This document shows positions 1-7,669 of a DNA stretch of 51,427 nucleotides, piece after piece. The position numbers and the translations under genes are program-made. The stretch's first letter is position 1, and every line of letters begins with the position of its first letter. This stretch comes from Burkholderiales bacterium (GTDB taxonomy: Bacteria; Pseudomonadota; Gammaproteobacteria; Burkholderiales; Burkholderiaceae_C), in NCBI GenBank assembly GCA_947453625.1, contig CANGHK010000036.1:1-51427 (forward strand), in the 5' to 3' direction. Below the pieces are notes generated by a model. That model was given only the letters and a program-made list of their open reading frames with translations, did not search any database and was not told the DNA's origin.

Positions 1-1
1 C

Positions 2-271
2 CGTTACGCCACGCTGCCCGAGCAGGCGCCGCGCCAGACCACGCTGCACTTCTTCCACGGCGCCGACGACGCGGTGATCCCGGCGGACCAGGCCAGGGCG
101 GCGATCGAGCGCCTGGCGCTGCTGAGCGGCGACGCGACGATCGATATCGCCCAGGGCGTGGGCCATGCGCTGCCGCCGGCGCTGATCGACCGCGCGGTGG
201 AACGTCTGCGCAGCCATATTCCGCAGCGCACCTGGGACGCGGCGCTGGGCGCGGCGGCCCTCGGCGACTGA
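2..271 (+). CDS. Carboxylesterase/phospholipase (YpfH-like), C-terminal part
   Basis: The reading frame is open from the window edge to a TGA at 269-271, so the N-terminus is missing. The visible 89 residues contain the end of an alpha/beta-hydrolase: an FFHGADDAVIP segment (the Asp of a catalytic triad after a Gly-rich turn) and, some 40 residues on, GVGHALPP (the catalytic His). This spacing fits small esterases of the YpfH / carboxylesterase 2 group, which hydrolyse short-chain esters in the cytoplasm. The nucleophile Ser lies upstream, outside the window. It reads in the same direction as yaaA, 45 bp away. Family is fairly sure; substrate unknown. Confidence 0.75.
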   Translation, partial: RYATLPEQAPRQTTLHFFHGADDAVIPADQARAAIERLALLSGDATIDIAQGVGHALPPALIDRAVERLRSHIPQRTWDAALGAAALGD

Positions 272-316
272 CCCCAGCGCGGGGCTCTAGCCGCGGCGCT
301 GCTTACACTGCCGCGC

Positions 317-1102
317 ATGCTCTTTCTGCTGTCACCCGCCAAGTCCCTGGACTACCAGTCGCCGCTGCCCAGGGGTGTTGCCGCGCGCGCCACCGAGCCG
401 CTGTTCGTGCCGCGCGCGGCCGAGTTGATCGCGCAGTTGGCGCGGCTCACGCCGCCGCAGGTGGCGCAGTTGATGGACTTGTCAGACGAGTTGGCCGCGC
501 TCAACGTCGGCCGCTACGCCGCCTGGTCGGCGCAGGCCAGCGACGAGAACAGCCGGCCGGCGGCGCTGGCCTTCGACGGCGATGTCTACGGCGGGCTGGA
601 CGCCGGCACGCTCAAGCCCGCCCAACTCGACTGGGCCCAAGAGCATCTGGTGATCCTGTCCGGTCTGTACGGCGTGCTGCGCCCGCTCGACCGGCTGCAG
701 CCCTACCGGCTGGAGATGGGCACCCGGCTGGCCAACGCCGCCGGCAAGGACTTGTACGCTTTCTGGGGCGACAGACTGGCCGCCTACCTCGACGACCGTC
801 TCGCCGGCGAGGCCGCTCCGGTGGTGGTCAACCTGGCCTCGCAGGAGTATTTCAAGGCCGTCGATCGCCGCGCCCTGGGCGCGCGGGTAGTCGACTGCGT
901 GTTCGAGGACTGGAAGGGCGACCGTTTCAAGATCATCAGCTTCTTCGCCAAACGCGCCCGTGGCCTGATGGCGCGCTGGGCAGTGCAGCACAAGGCGGCC
1001 ACGGTGGCGGCGCTGCAGCGCTTCGACCTCGAGGGCTATGCTTTCGACGCCGATGCCTCCCGGCCCGACAAACTGGTCTTCCGGCGCCGCGCGGCGGCCT
1101 GA
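317..1102 (+). CDS. yaaA: Peroxide stress protein YaaA (DUF328)
   Basis: A 261-residue protein, the normal length for the YaaA/DUF328 family. It opens with LFLLSPAKSLDY and carries the family segments LYGVLRPLD, YRLEMGTRL and VVNLASQEYFKAV. In E. coli YaaA lowers free intracellular iron during hydrogen peroxide stress, and the fold binds DNA. The start at 317 gives the canonical N-terminus. A TACACT hexamer at 304-309 lies only 7 nt before the ATG and no Shine-Dalgarno sequence is visible, so the mRNA may be leaderless. It stands alone between the esterase and a dioxygenase. Confidence 0.93.
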   Translation: MLFLLSPAKSLDYQSPLPRGVAARATEPLFVPRAAELIAQLARLTPPQVAQLMDLSDELAALNVGRYAAWSAQASDENSRPAALAFDGDVYGGLDAGTLKPAQLDWAQEHLVILSGLYGVLRPLDRLQPYRLEMGTRLANAAGKDLYAFWGDRLAAYLDDRLAGEAAPVVVNLASQEYFKAVDRRALGARVVDCVFEDWKGDRFKIISFFAKRARGLMARWAVQHKAATVAALQRFDLEGYAFDADASRPDKLVFRRRAAA

Positions 1103-1179
1103 GTGCTGCCGTCGCGCGGGCGCTTGGCCGTCGCGTAACCCCCGCTGCGCAGGTTTGAAAGCGCCGGCAGAATATTGCC

Positions 1180-2031
1180 ATGAACTTGCAAGTGGTGACG
1201 CCCGAACTGTCGCAATGGATCGTCGAGCAGGCTCAGGCCGGCTGCCGACCCGAGGACGTGCTGGCCTCGATGCGGTCCAGCGGCTGGGCCGAGGCCGTGG
1301 CCATATCGGCGCTGGAGCGCACGCTGCAGCAGTTTCTGGACAGGCCCGCGGCGGCGGCATCAGCCAACGGGCCGGCGCGCCTGCCCGAGCCTGCGCTGCT
1401 GGGCTCACCCAGTTGCGTCCAGGCCGGCGACCGCCTGGTCACGGTCTTGCTGACGATGCGCCACCCGCGCGTCGTGGTGTTCGCCGGCCTGCTGTCCGAC
1501 GAGGAGTGCGACGCACTGGCCGCCGACGCCGCGCCCCGCCTGTCCCGGTCGGAGACGGTGGTCGTCGAGACCGGTGGCAACGAGGTCAACTCCTCGCGTA
1601 CCAGCCAGGGCATGTTCTTCGGCCTCGGTGAGACGGCGTTGTGCGCGCGCATCGAGGCCCGCATCGCCGCGCTGCTGAACTGGCCGCTGGTCAACGGCGA
1701 GGGCCTGCAGGTGCTGCGCTACCTGTCGGGCGCCGAGTACAAACCGCACCATGACTATTTCGACCCGGCCCAGCCCGGCATGTCGGCGGTGCTGGCGCGC
1801 GGCGGCCAGCGCGTGGCCACGCTGGTGATCTACCTGAACACGCCAGAACTGGGTGGCGGCACCGTGTTTCCGGACGTCGGGCTCGAAGTGGCGCCGGTCA
1901 AGGGCAACGCGGTCTTCTTCAGCTACGACCGCCCGCACGCCAGCACCCGCACGCTGCATGGCGGGGCGCCGGTGCTGGCTGGCGAGAAGTGGGTGGCCAC
2001 CAAATGGCTGCGCGAGCGAGAGTTCATCTGA
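1180..2031 (+). CDS. 2OG-Fe(II) oxygenase, prolyl 4-hydroxylase alpha-subunit-like
   Basis: A 283-residue protein whose C-terminal two thirds form the double-stranded beta-helix of prolyl-4-hydroxylase-type dioxygenases. The iron ligands are visible: H190-x-D192 in KPHHDYFDP and the distal H260 in RTLHGG. K270 in GEKWVATKW is the usual 2-oxoglutarate anchor. The N-terminal 90 residues are a less conserved helical extension. Such bacterial enzymes use O2 and 2-oxoglutarate to hydroxylate prolines or other side chains; the substrate here is unknown. The next gene, 108 bp downstream, encodes a small Ala/Pro/Lys-rich exported protein. A CAGAAT hexamer lies 6 nt before the ATG. Confidence 0.9.
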   Translation: MNLQVVTPELSQWIVEQAQAGCRPEDVLASMRSSGWAEAVAISALERTLQQFLDRPAAAASANGPARLPEPALLGSPSCVQAGDRLVTVLLTMRHPRVVVFAGLLSDEECDALAADAAPRLSRSETVVVETGGNEVNSSRTSQGMFFGLGETALCARIEARIAALLNWPLVNGEGLQVLRYLSGAEYKPHHDYFDPAQPGMSAVLARGGQRVATLVIYLNTPELGGGTVFPDVGLEVAPVKGNAVFFSYDRPHASTRTLHGGAPVLAGEKWVATKWLREREFI

Positions 2032-2139
2032 ACCGGCGCTGGGTATTCCCTGTATCTGCAGGCTGGTGTCAACCACTCTCCGGGCCGCAGCGTTGATAAA
2101 AAACTAATTCCGTTTCTTCAAATTCCAGGACGACCTACC

Positions 2140-2343
2140 ATGAACAGACTCCTCGCTGCCTTGATCGCCGCCACCTTCAGCTTCGGTGCGTTTGCCCAAG
2201 CTGCCACACCGGCCGCGCCGGCGGTTCCCTCTGCCGCCAGCCAGAAGGCCGGTGCCGAGCCGGGCAAGAAGGCCGCCAAGCCGGCGAAGGCGACCAAGGC
2301 AGCCAAGGCCAGCAAGAAGTCGAAGAAGGCCAAGGCCGCCTGA
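2140..2343 (+). CDS. Small exported alanine/lysine-rich protein
   Basis: A 67-residue protein not assigned to a family. Residues 1-21 form a clear Sec signal peptide (Lys/Arg-free hydrophobic core, predicted cleavage after AQA). The mature part is low complexity: Ala-Pro-rich first, then KPAKATKAAKASKKSKKAKAA-type residues like a histone H1 tail, giving a very positive charge. It could bind nucleic acid, LPS or other polyanions in the periplasm, but that is inference. An AT-rich stretch precedes it (2091-2130), and a strong terminator follows at 2368. Reality as a gene is supported by the signal peptide, the own spacing and the terminator. Confidence 0.7.
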   Translation: MNRLLAALIAATFSFGAFAQAATPAAPAVPSAASQKAGAEPGKKAAKPAKATKAAKASKKSKKAKAA

Positions 2344-2367
2344 GATCGGACTCGGGTCCGCGATGAG

Positions 2368-2391
2368 CCCGGTCCCGGACCGGGTTTTTTT
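2368..2391 (+). terminator. Rho-independent terminator
   Basis: CCCGGTCC pairs with GGACCGGG (2368-2384; in practice about 7 bp with a 3-nt loop), followed by seven T residues. It ends transcription of the small exported protein before the convergent ribonuclease gene. Confidence 0.85.
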
Positions 2392-2418
2392 CGCCGTCCG
2401 GCCAGCCCGCGGGCGGCG

Positions 2419-3777
2419 CTACAGCGTCACCTGCTCGCCATGCTGCGGCACCCGCACCGCCCAACCCAGTTCGTCCTGGATGCGCAGGCGCAGCGTGTCG
2501 GCGGCTTCGGGCTCGCCGTGCACGACATAGGTCTGCGCCGGCTTGCGGGGCATCAACCGCAGCCAGGCCAGCAGTTCATCAGCGTCGGCATGGCCTGAAA
2601 AGCCCTCCAGCGCGCTGACGTCCGCGCGCACCGGCACGTACTCGCCGTGGATCTTGACCTGGGTGGCGCCCGCCACCAGGTGCGCGCCCCGGCTGCCGCC
2701 GACCTGGAAGCCGGCGAACACGATGTGATTTTGCGGCCCCGGCGCCAGCGCCTTCAGGTGGTGCAGCACGCGCCCGCCGGTGGCCATGCCGCTGGCCGAG
2801 ATGATCACCGCGGGGTAGCGCGAGGCGGCCAGCCGCTGCGATTGCGTGGCGTCGGCGACGATGCGCACGCCGTCGCACAGCGTGGCGATCTCGCGCTGCG
2901 GTACCCGCAGCAGCCGGCGGTGGCGGATGTAGAGCGCGGTGGCCAGGCTGGCCATCGGGCTGTCGAGAAAAACCGGCAGGGTGTCCGGGATCTCGCCGGC
3001 GCGCTTGAGGCGCTGCAGCAAAAGCAGCAGCGCCTGCGCCCGGCCGACGGCAAACGCCGGCAGAAGCACCTTGCCGCCGCGGTGCACGGTGTCGCGCACG
3101 ATGCGCGCCAGTTCGGCCGGTGCGGTGTCGCCGCTCGGGTGGCTGCGGTTGCCGTAGGTCGACTCCACCAGCAGCACGTCAGCCTGCGGCAGGGGCAGCG
3201 GCGCGGGCATCAGCACATCGTGTTGTCGCCCCACGTCGCCCGAGAACACCAGCGTGCGGCCCTCGTGCGTCAGCGCCACCGAACTGGCCCCCAGCAGATG
3301 GCCCACCGGCGTCAGCGTCACCTCCACGTTGCCGATGGCCAGCCGCCGGCCGGCTGCCAGCGGGACGATCTTGGCGATCGCTCGGCGGGCATCGGCTCGG
3401 TTGTACAGCGGCAGCGCCTTCGCGTGGTGCGAGAAGCCGTAGCGGTTGGCGCGACGGGTGTCCTCCTCCTGCAGGTGGGCACTGTCGAGCAGCAGCACTT
3501 CGGCCAGGTCGCGGGTGGCGGTCGAGGCATGGATGGGCCCGCGAAATCCGGCCTGCACCAGCCTGGGCAGCCAGCCGCTGTGGTCGAGGTGGGCATGGCT
3601 GAGCACGACGGCGTCGATCTCGCGCGGCGCCACTTGCAGCGGCGCCCAGTTGCGCTCGCGCAGCACCTTGTAGCCCTGGAACATGCCGCAATCGAGCAGG
3701 ATGCGCTGGCCGCCCAGCGTGACCAGGTGCCGGGACCCGGTGACGGTGTCGGCGGCGCCGAGGAACTGGATCTGCAT
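2419..3777 (-). CDS. Metallo-beta-lactamase / beta-CASP ribonuclease
   Basis: 452 residues, starting MQIQFLGAADTVTGS. The metal-binding HxHxDH motif is at H61-H63-D65-H66 (SHAHLDHSG), followed by further metal ligands (GHLLGAS, FSGDVG) and the beta-CASP cap (DSPMA, SASGMATGGR) ending in an RMMBL-type segment (SGHADADELL, VHGE). This order is that of single-chain RNA-processing MBL proteins related to CPSF-73 and archaeal aCPSF, common in Proteobacteria. It is probably a cytoplasmic RNA endo- or exonuclease; the physiological substrate is unknown. It is convergent with the preceding gene and has no close operon partner (86 bp to the next minus-strand gene). Confidence 0.92.
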   Translation of the reverse strand: MQIQFLGAADTVTGSRHLVTLGGQRILLDCGMFQGYKVLRERNWAPLQVAPREIDAVVLSHAHLDHSGWLPRLVQAGFRGPIHASTATRDLAEVLLLDSAHLQEEDTRRANRYGFSHHAKALPLYNRADARRAIAKIVPLAAGRRLAIGNVEVTLTPVGHLLGASSVALTHEGRTLVFSGDVGRQHDVLMPAPLPLPQADVLLVESTYGNRSHPSGDTAPAELARIVRDTVHRGGKVLLPAFAVGRAQALLLLLQRLKRAGEIPDTLPVFLDSPMASLATALYIRHRRLLRVPQREIATLCDGVRIVADATQSQRLAASRYPAVIISASGMATGGRVLHHLKALAPGPQNHIVFAGFQVGGSRGAHLVAGATQVKIHGEYVPVRADVSALEGFSGHADADELLAWLRLMPRKPAQTYVVHGEPEAADTLRLRIQDELGWAVRVPQHGEQVTL

Positions 3778-3863
3778 GCTGGGGCTCCGCGGGTTGACCT
3801 GGCCTCAAGTCGACGCCCGCGGGCGCCCGGTCGGCTTGCGCAAGCGCAACGCGGCGGCGCCGC

Positions 3864-4298
3864 TCAGCGCGGATCGTCGCCGTGGGTCTGGTATTCGAAG
3901 AACATCTGCCCGCCAAAGGCCAGCGTGCCCATCAGCGCGGCCCCGCCCACCAGCAGCGCCACCACGGCGCCTATCACCGGCCCCCAGCCGGTGGGGCGCG
4001 GCGGCTGGCCGGGGTTGAAGCGCTCTGCCCATTTCTGGTCTGGCGTCAGGCCGTAGACGATCGCCGTCAGCATGCTGATCGACAGCATCAGGCCGAGCAG
4101 CGGGATCAGCAGCCAGGCGGCATGGTCGTCCTGACCGAGGTTGCGCATGCGCAAGGCCCCGGCTGCGCCCAGCAGCGTGGGCAGCGGGTGCAGCCAGGCC
4201 CAGCCGTCACGCCGGCCATGCAGATAGAAGCGGTGGGCGCCCAGGCTGCCCAGCGTCAGGGCCAGCCAGGTGGCCAGGGTCTTGGATCGGTAGCGCAT
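3864..4298 (-). CDS. TM2-domain-like inner-membrane protein
   Basis: 144 residues. The N-terminal part reads [36 protein letters not shown], which resembles a TM2 domain: hydrophobic helix, a GxxGxHRFYL turn and a second helix. Two more predicted membrane helices follow ([22 protein letters not shown] and [21 protein letters not shown]). Function is unknown; the family is widespread and poorly described. The start codon lies 7 bp after the stop of the upstream acetyltransferase gene, so the two are probably co-transcribed. Confidence 0.8.
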   Translation of the reverse strand: MRYRSKTLATWLALTLGSLGAHRFYLHGRRDGWAWLHPLPTLLGAAGALRMRNLGQDDHAAWLLIPLLGLMLSISMLTAIVYGLTPDQKWAERFNPGQPPRPTGWGPVIGAVVALLVGGAALMGTLAFGGQMFFEYQTHGDDPR

Positions 4299-4305
4299 CG
4301 GCGGC

Positions 4306-4842
4306 TCAATCCTGCGCGGGCAGGGTCGCGCCGCTGCCCAGCGTGCGCTGCATCAGCACCACGTCGAGCCAGCGGTCGAACTTCCAGCCCGCGGCCTTGA
4401 GCACGCCGCTGTGCTCGAAGCCCAGCGCCGCGTGCACGCCGACCGAGCCCAGGTTCGCCGCGTCGCCTATCACCGCCAGCATCTGCCGCGCGCCGGCGGC
4501 CTCACAGCGGCTGACCAGTTCGGTCAGCAGCAAGCGGCCCACGCCCTGGCCGCGCGCGTCCTGATGCAGGTAGATCGAATCTTCGAGGCAGAAGCGGTAG
4601 GCCAGCCGGGGCCTGAAATGGTTGGCATAGGCATAGCCCAGCACGCGGTCGCCTTGCTGCGCCACCAGCCAGGGCAGGTGCTTGGACAACACGTCGTCGC
4701 GGCGCCTGGCCATCTCGGCCAGGTCGGGCGGTTCGAGTTCGAAAGTGCCGGTGCCCTGCAGCACGGCGTGGGCGTAGACCGCAGTGATGGCCGGCAGGTC
4801 GGCGGCAGTGCTGGGTCGGATCAACAAGGAGGGAGGGGTCAT
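4306..4842 (-). CDS. GNAT-family N-acetyltransferase (phosphinothricin acetyltransferase-like)
   Basis: 178 residues from the ATG at 4842. The frame stays open further upstream, but this start gives the usual [19 protein letters not shown] beginning. The acetyl-CoA loop R97-G-Q-G-V-G102 is intact, followed by [39 protein letters not shown], the signature of the Pat/Bar subgroup of GNATs. Such enzymes acetylate small amines such as amino acids or phosphinothricin; the natural substrate is not known. A GACACT hexamer sits 8 nt before the ATG. The downstream partner is the TM2-like gene. Confidence 0.9.
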   Translation of the reverse strand: MTPPSLLIRPSTAADLPAITAVYAHAVLQGTGTFELEPPDLAEMARRRDDVLSKHLPWLVAQQGDRVLGYAYANHFRPRLAYRFCLEDSIYLHQDARGQGVGRLLLTELVSRCEAAGARQMLAVIGDAANLGSVGVHAALGFEHSGVLKAAGWKFDRWLDVVLMQRTLGSGATLPAQD

Positions 4843-4893
4843 GTCTGGGTAGTGTCTGTCAATCCGGGCTGGCAAGGGCTGCCCTTGTCAGTT

Positions 4894-5142
4894 TATAATG
4901 TTCGGTTTTCGGCGGCGGTCGGTGGCGACACCGGCGTATCTACGTGGCCGAAATTAGGGATTCCGAATCAAGACTCAGGGATTTGGCATCACGACGCAAG
5001 ACGGTGCTGTGCAAATGGCCAGGCGCTGCGGGCAAGGTGCTGCAGGCGCCTGCTGACCGCAGCAAACCAGATCGACCGGTCTCGAGTGTCTCCGAGGCCG
5101 GCCTGTCACCCACGAATACCCAAGAATCACTGGAACATCACT
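4894..5142 (+). promoter_or_regulatory. rpsP promoter (-10) and long structured leader
   Basis: A perfect TATAAT is at 4894-4899; the -35 region is poor. The rpsP start is at 5143, so the leader would be about 235 nt. It includes a 12-bp palindrome GCAGGCGCCTGC (5042-5053) enclosed by an outer pair GCTGCGG (5025-5031) / CCGCAGC (5057-5063). Apart from this the 300-base gap holds no gene. Autoregulation by S16 is possible but not shown. Confidence 0.6.
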
Positions 5143-5421
5143 ATGGTCGTCATTCGACTCGCACGCGGCGGCGCCAAGAAGCGCCCGTTCTACAACATCG
5201 TGGTCGCCGACTCGCGCGAACGCCGCGACGGTCGCTACCTCGAGCGCATCGGCTTCTACAACCCGATGGCCGCCGGCGCCGAGCAGCCGCTGCGCGTGGC
5301 ACTCGACCGCGTCAGCTACTGGCAAGGCGTGGGTGCACAGATGTCGCCCACCGTCAAGCGCCTGGTCGGCGATGCCGCCAAGGCACAGGTTGTCGCCGCG
5401 GCTGTCGCGGTCGCCGCCTGA
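5143..5421 (+). CDS. rpsP: 30S ribosomal protein S16
   Basis: 92 residues beginning [25 protein letters not shown], the invariant S16 N-terminus, with [14 protein letters not shown] and [18 protein letters not shown]. It ends with an Ala/Val-rich tail typical of betaproteobacterial S16. S16 binds 16S rRNA early in 30S assembly. It heads the conserved rpsP-rimM-trmD-rplS operon; rimM starts 35 bp downstream. The frame is open far upstream, but only the ATG at 5143 fits the family. Confidence 0.98.
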   Translation: MVVIRLARGGAKKRPFYNIVVADSRERRDGRYLERIGFYNPMAAGAEQPLRVALDRVSYWQGVGAQMSPTVKRLVGDAAKAQVVAAAVAVAA

Positions 5422-5456
5422 GCCTGCTGCATCGGTTTGACGCAGCGCCCGCCGCC

Positions 5457-6059
5457 ATGACGCAGGCGTTGCAATCACCGGGTGACGACCCGGTCTTCCC
5501 GGACGATGCGATCGAGGTCGGTCGGGTGCTCGGGGCCTGGGGCATCAAGGGCGGGATTCGCGTCCAGCCCTTCTCCAAGGATCCCGAGGCGCTGTTTACA
5601 GCGCGCCTCTGGTTCATCCGGCCGCCCGAAAGCCCGTTGGCGGTCAAGTTGGGCACCACCACCTTCCCGCCCTTGCTGCGCATCACGCACAGCAAGTTGC
5701 ATGGCGACAGCGTGGTGGCCACGGCCCAGGAACTGCCCGACCGCAACGCCGCCGAGGCGATGCAGGGCGCCCGCATCTTCGTCGCCCGCGCCAGCTTTCC
5801 CCGGGTGGGCGACGGCGAATATTACTGGATAGACCTGATCGGCCTGGCCGTGGTCAACCGCAAGGGCGAGGACTTGGGCACGGTCATCGACCTGCTCGAC
5901 ACCGGCGCCCACAGCGTGTTGCGCATGCGTCGGCCCGACGCAGCCGAAGGGGCGTCTGTCGAGGCCAGCGAGCGCTTGATCCCGTTCGTGGCCGCCTTCA
6001 TCGACGATGTGAGTCTGGCCGAGCGCCGCATCACGGTCGATTGGGGGCTGGACTATTGA
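5457..6059 (+). CDS. rimM: Ribosome maturation factor RimM
   Basis: 200 residues from the ATG at 5457. The N-terminal RimM domain begins [22 protein letters not shown] (about 19-40), and the C-terminal PRC-barrel contains [37 protein letters not shown] and [11 protein letters not shown]. RimM binds S19 and helps 3' domain assembly of the 30S subunit. The N-terminus has about 18 extra residues ahead of the conserved block, which is common in Burkholderiales. It lies between rpsP and trmD as usual. Confidence 0.97.
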   Translation: MTQALQSPGDDPVFPDDAIEVGRVLGAWGIKGGIRVQPFSKDPEALFTARLWFIRPPESPLAVKLGTTTFPPLLRITHSKLHGDSVVATAQELPDRNAAEAMQGARIFVARASFPRVGDGEYYWIDLIGLAVVNRKGEDLGTVIDLLDTGAHSVLRMRRPDAAEGASVEASERLIPFVAAFIDDVSLAERRITVDWGLDY

Positions 6060-6154
6060 TCGCCCCGCAGGATGCCGCCGCGCGGCGTCCTGGCCCCGTG
6101 GTGGGAGAGGGCGATTTGTTGGCAGACGGCCCCGTCCCTGATGCCCGTTGCACC

Positions 6155-6934
6155 ATGCGTTTCGACGTCATCACGCTGTTTCCCGACCTGTTCGGCCCGC
6201 ACCTGACCCTGGGCATCACGCGACGCGCCTACGAGAGCGGCCAGGTCGACGTGCGGCTGTGGCCGCTGCGCGACTTTGCCGAGGACAACTACCGCCGCGT
6301 CGACGACCGTCCCTATGGCGGCGGGCCGGGCATGGTGATGCTGGCCGAGCCCTTGCAGCGCGCCCTGGGCGCGGTGCTGGCCAGCCGTGCCGAGGCTGGC
6401 GACGCCCAAGCGGTGACGGTGGTGCATTTCAGCCCCACCGGCGCGCCCATCACCCAGGCCCTGGTGCGGCAGTTGGCCGAGGGACCGGGCGCGGTGCTGC
6501 TGTGCGGCCGCTACGAGGGCATAGACCAGCGCCTCATCGACCGCCATGTCACGCTCGAGCTCAGCCTGGGCGATTTCGTGTTGTCGGGCGGCGAACTGCC
6601 GGCGCTGGCGCTGCTCGACGCCGTAGCGCGGCTGCAGCCGGGGGTGTTGACGGTCGAGTCGCACCAGCAGGACAGCTTTTCGGCTGACGGCTTGCTCGAT
6701 TGCCCGCATTACAGCCGGCCCGAGGTGTTGGCCGCGCCCGACGGGCCGCAGGCGGTGCCGGCGGTGCTGCTCAGCGGCCACCACGGCCAGATTCAACGCT
6801 GGCGGCGCGACCAGTCGCTGCTGATCACGGCCCGCCGCCGGCCCGAGCTGATCGCCGCGGCGCGTGCTGCCGGGCGGCTGTCCGCAGCTGACGAGAAGAC
6901 GCTGCTGCAGGCCCCGGTCCAGACAGGGTTATAA
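6155..6934 (+). CDS. trmD: tRNA (guanine-N1-)-methyltransferase TrmD
   Basis: 259 residues from ATG 6155 ([13 protein letters not shown]). An upstream ATG in frame at 6041 would overlap rimM and add non-conserved residues, so it was not used. SPOUT knot motifs are complete: [29 protein letters not shown] and [25 protein letters not shown], then the C-terminal PHYSRPEV block. The enzyme makes m1G37 in tRNAs using SAM, preventing +1 frameshifts. A TATAAT overlaps its stop codon and may start rplS transcription. Confidence 0.97.
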   Translation: MRFDVITLFPDLFGPHLTLGITRRAYESGQVDVRLWPLRDFAEDNYRRVDDRPYGGGPGMVMLAEPLQRALGAVLASRAEAGDAQAVTVVHFSPTGAPITQALVRQLAEGPGAVLLCGRYEGIDQRLIDRHVTLELSLGDFVLSGGELPALALLDAVARLQPGVLTVESHQQDSFSADGLLDCPHYSRPEVLAAPDGPQAVPAVLLSGHHGQIQRWRRDQSLLITARRRPELIAAARAAGRLSAADEKTLLQAPVQTGL

Positions 6935-6935
6935 T
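6930..6935 (+). promoter_or_regulatory. Candidate -10 element of an internal rplS promoter
   Basis: A perfect TATAAT spans the trmD stop codon (TAA at 6932-6934), 69 nt ahead of the rplS start. No good -35 is seen, so it is a candidate only. It would let L19 be made independently of trmD. Confidence 0.45.
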
Positions 6936-7004
6936 CATAGGCTTTTCGATCCTCTACCGGGCCAAATCTTTGAGCGCCGGCATGATCGCACCAGGAGAAC
7001 CGCA

Positions 7005-7358
7005 GTGGATCTGATCCGCACACTAGAGCAGGAAGAGATTGCTCGCCTGAACAAGACGATTCCCGTGTTCGCCCCCGGCGACACCGTGATCGTCAGCGTC
7101 AACGTCGTTGAAGGCACCCGCAAGCGCTTGCAAGCGTATGAGGGCGTTGTGATTGCCAAGCGCAACCGCAGCCTGAACAGCAGTTTCATCGTCCGCAAGA
7201 TTTCCAGCGGTGAAGGCGTCGAGCGCACGTTCCAGCTCTACAGCCCGTTGATTGCGTCGATCGAAGTCAAGCGCCGCGGCGATGTGCGCCGCGCCAAGCT
7301 GTACTACCTGCGCGAACGCTCAGGCAAGTCCGCGCGAATTAAAGAAAAACTTGGCTGA
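7005..7358 (+). CDS. rplS: 50S ribosomal protein L19
   Basis: 117 residues from a GTG start at 7005, preceded by AGGAG (6993-6997) at 8 nt spacing. The protein reads [22 protein letters not shown] and has the L19 core [52 protein letters not shown] and [23 protein letters not shown]19 sits at the 30S-50S interface. The open frame starts earlier at 6864, inside trmD, but the ribosome site and family alignment fix the GTG. The stop codon lies inside a strong hairpin (7353-7371). Confidence 0.98.
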   Translation: MDLIRTLEQEEIARLNKTIPVFAPGDTVIVSVNVVEGTRKRLQAYEGVVIAKRNRSLNSSFIVRKISSGEGVERTFQLYSPLIASIEVKRRGDVRRAKLYYLRERSGKSARIKEKLG

Positions 7359-7413
7359 CCTGCGGTCAGCCGCGCACGAATTGCGCGGGCGCGCCTAGCG
7401 CGCACCAAGTTTT
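7346..7413 (+). repeat. Cloverleaf-like inverted-repeat element at the rplS 3' end
   Basis: An outer pair AAAACTTGG (7346-7354) / CCAAGTTTT (7405-7413) encloses three hairpins: GGCTGACC-tgc-GGTCAGCC (7353-7371), CGCGCA-cgaat-TGCGCG (7371-7387) and GCGCGC-cta-GCGCGC (7389-7403). The first contains the rplS TGA. No T-tract longer than four follows, so it is not a classical terminator; mRNA 3'-end protection or a REP-like role is possible. Confidence 0.6.
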
Positions 7414-7422
7414 CGGGGCGAC

Positions 7423-7573
7423 GCGGCGCAGCCGCATGTCCCAGAAACTCGGCTGAGCTTCGCTCAGCCTGGCGCCGCAGGCGCCTCAGCGCGCGCAGCG
7501 CGATGGGGAGTGAACGCGGCGCTGCGACGCCAGTCGCAGTGACGCAAAAGCTGGGCTGCTGGGCTGCTGGGCT
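7423..7573. repeat. Row of small-loop hairpins and an 8-bp tandem repeat
   Basis: The 311-base gap between rplS and the NUDIX gene contains GCGGC-gca-GCCGC (7423-7435), GGCTGAGC-ttc-GCTCAGCC (7451-7469), GGCGCC-gca-GGCGCC (7471-7485), CGCGC-gca-GCGCG (7490-7502) and CTGCGAC-gcca-GTCGCAG (7522-7539), then three copies of GCTGGGCT (7550-7573). A further hairpin AAGCCGCC / GGCGGCTT is at 7621-7640. No coding gene is supported in this gap. Confidence 0.6.
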
Positions 7574-7669
7574 GTGGTTTCAGCCTCAAAAGCTCGGCTC
7601 GAACGCCTCCAGCCCTCCCCAAGCCGCCCCCGGGCGGCTTGTTCCATTCCAGGTTCCGGAATCCCCAGG

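Noticed and set aside
2647-4056. 469-codon plus-strand frame
   Set aside because: Antisense to the beta-CASP ribonuclease with its intact HxHxDH motif.
4411-5421. Long rpsP with a 244-residue N-terminal extension
   Set aside because: The extension is antisense to the GNAT gene and S16 always begins at the [10 protein letters not shown] position.
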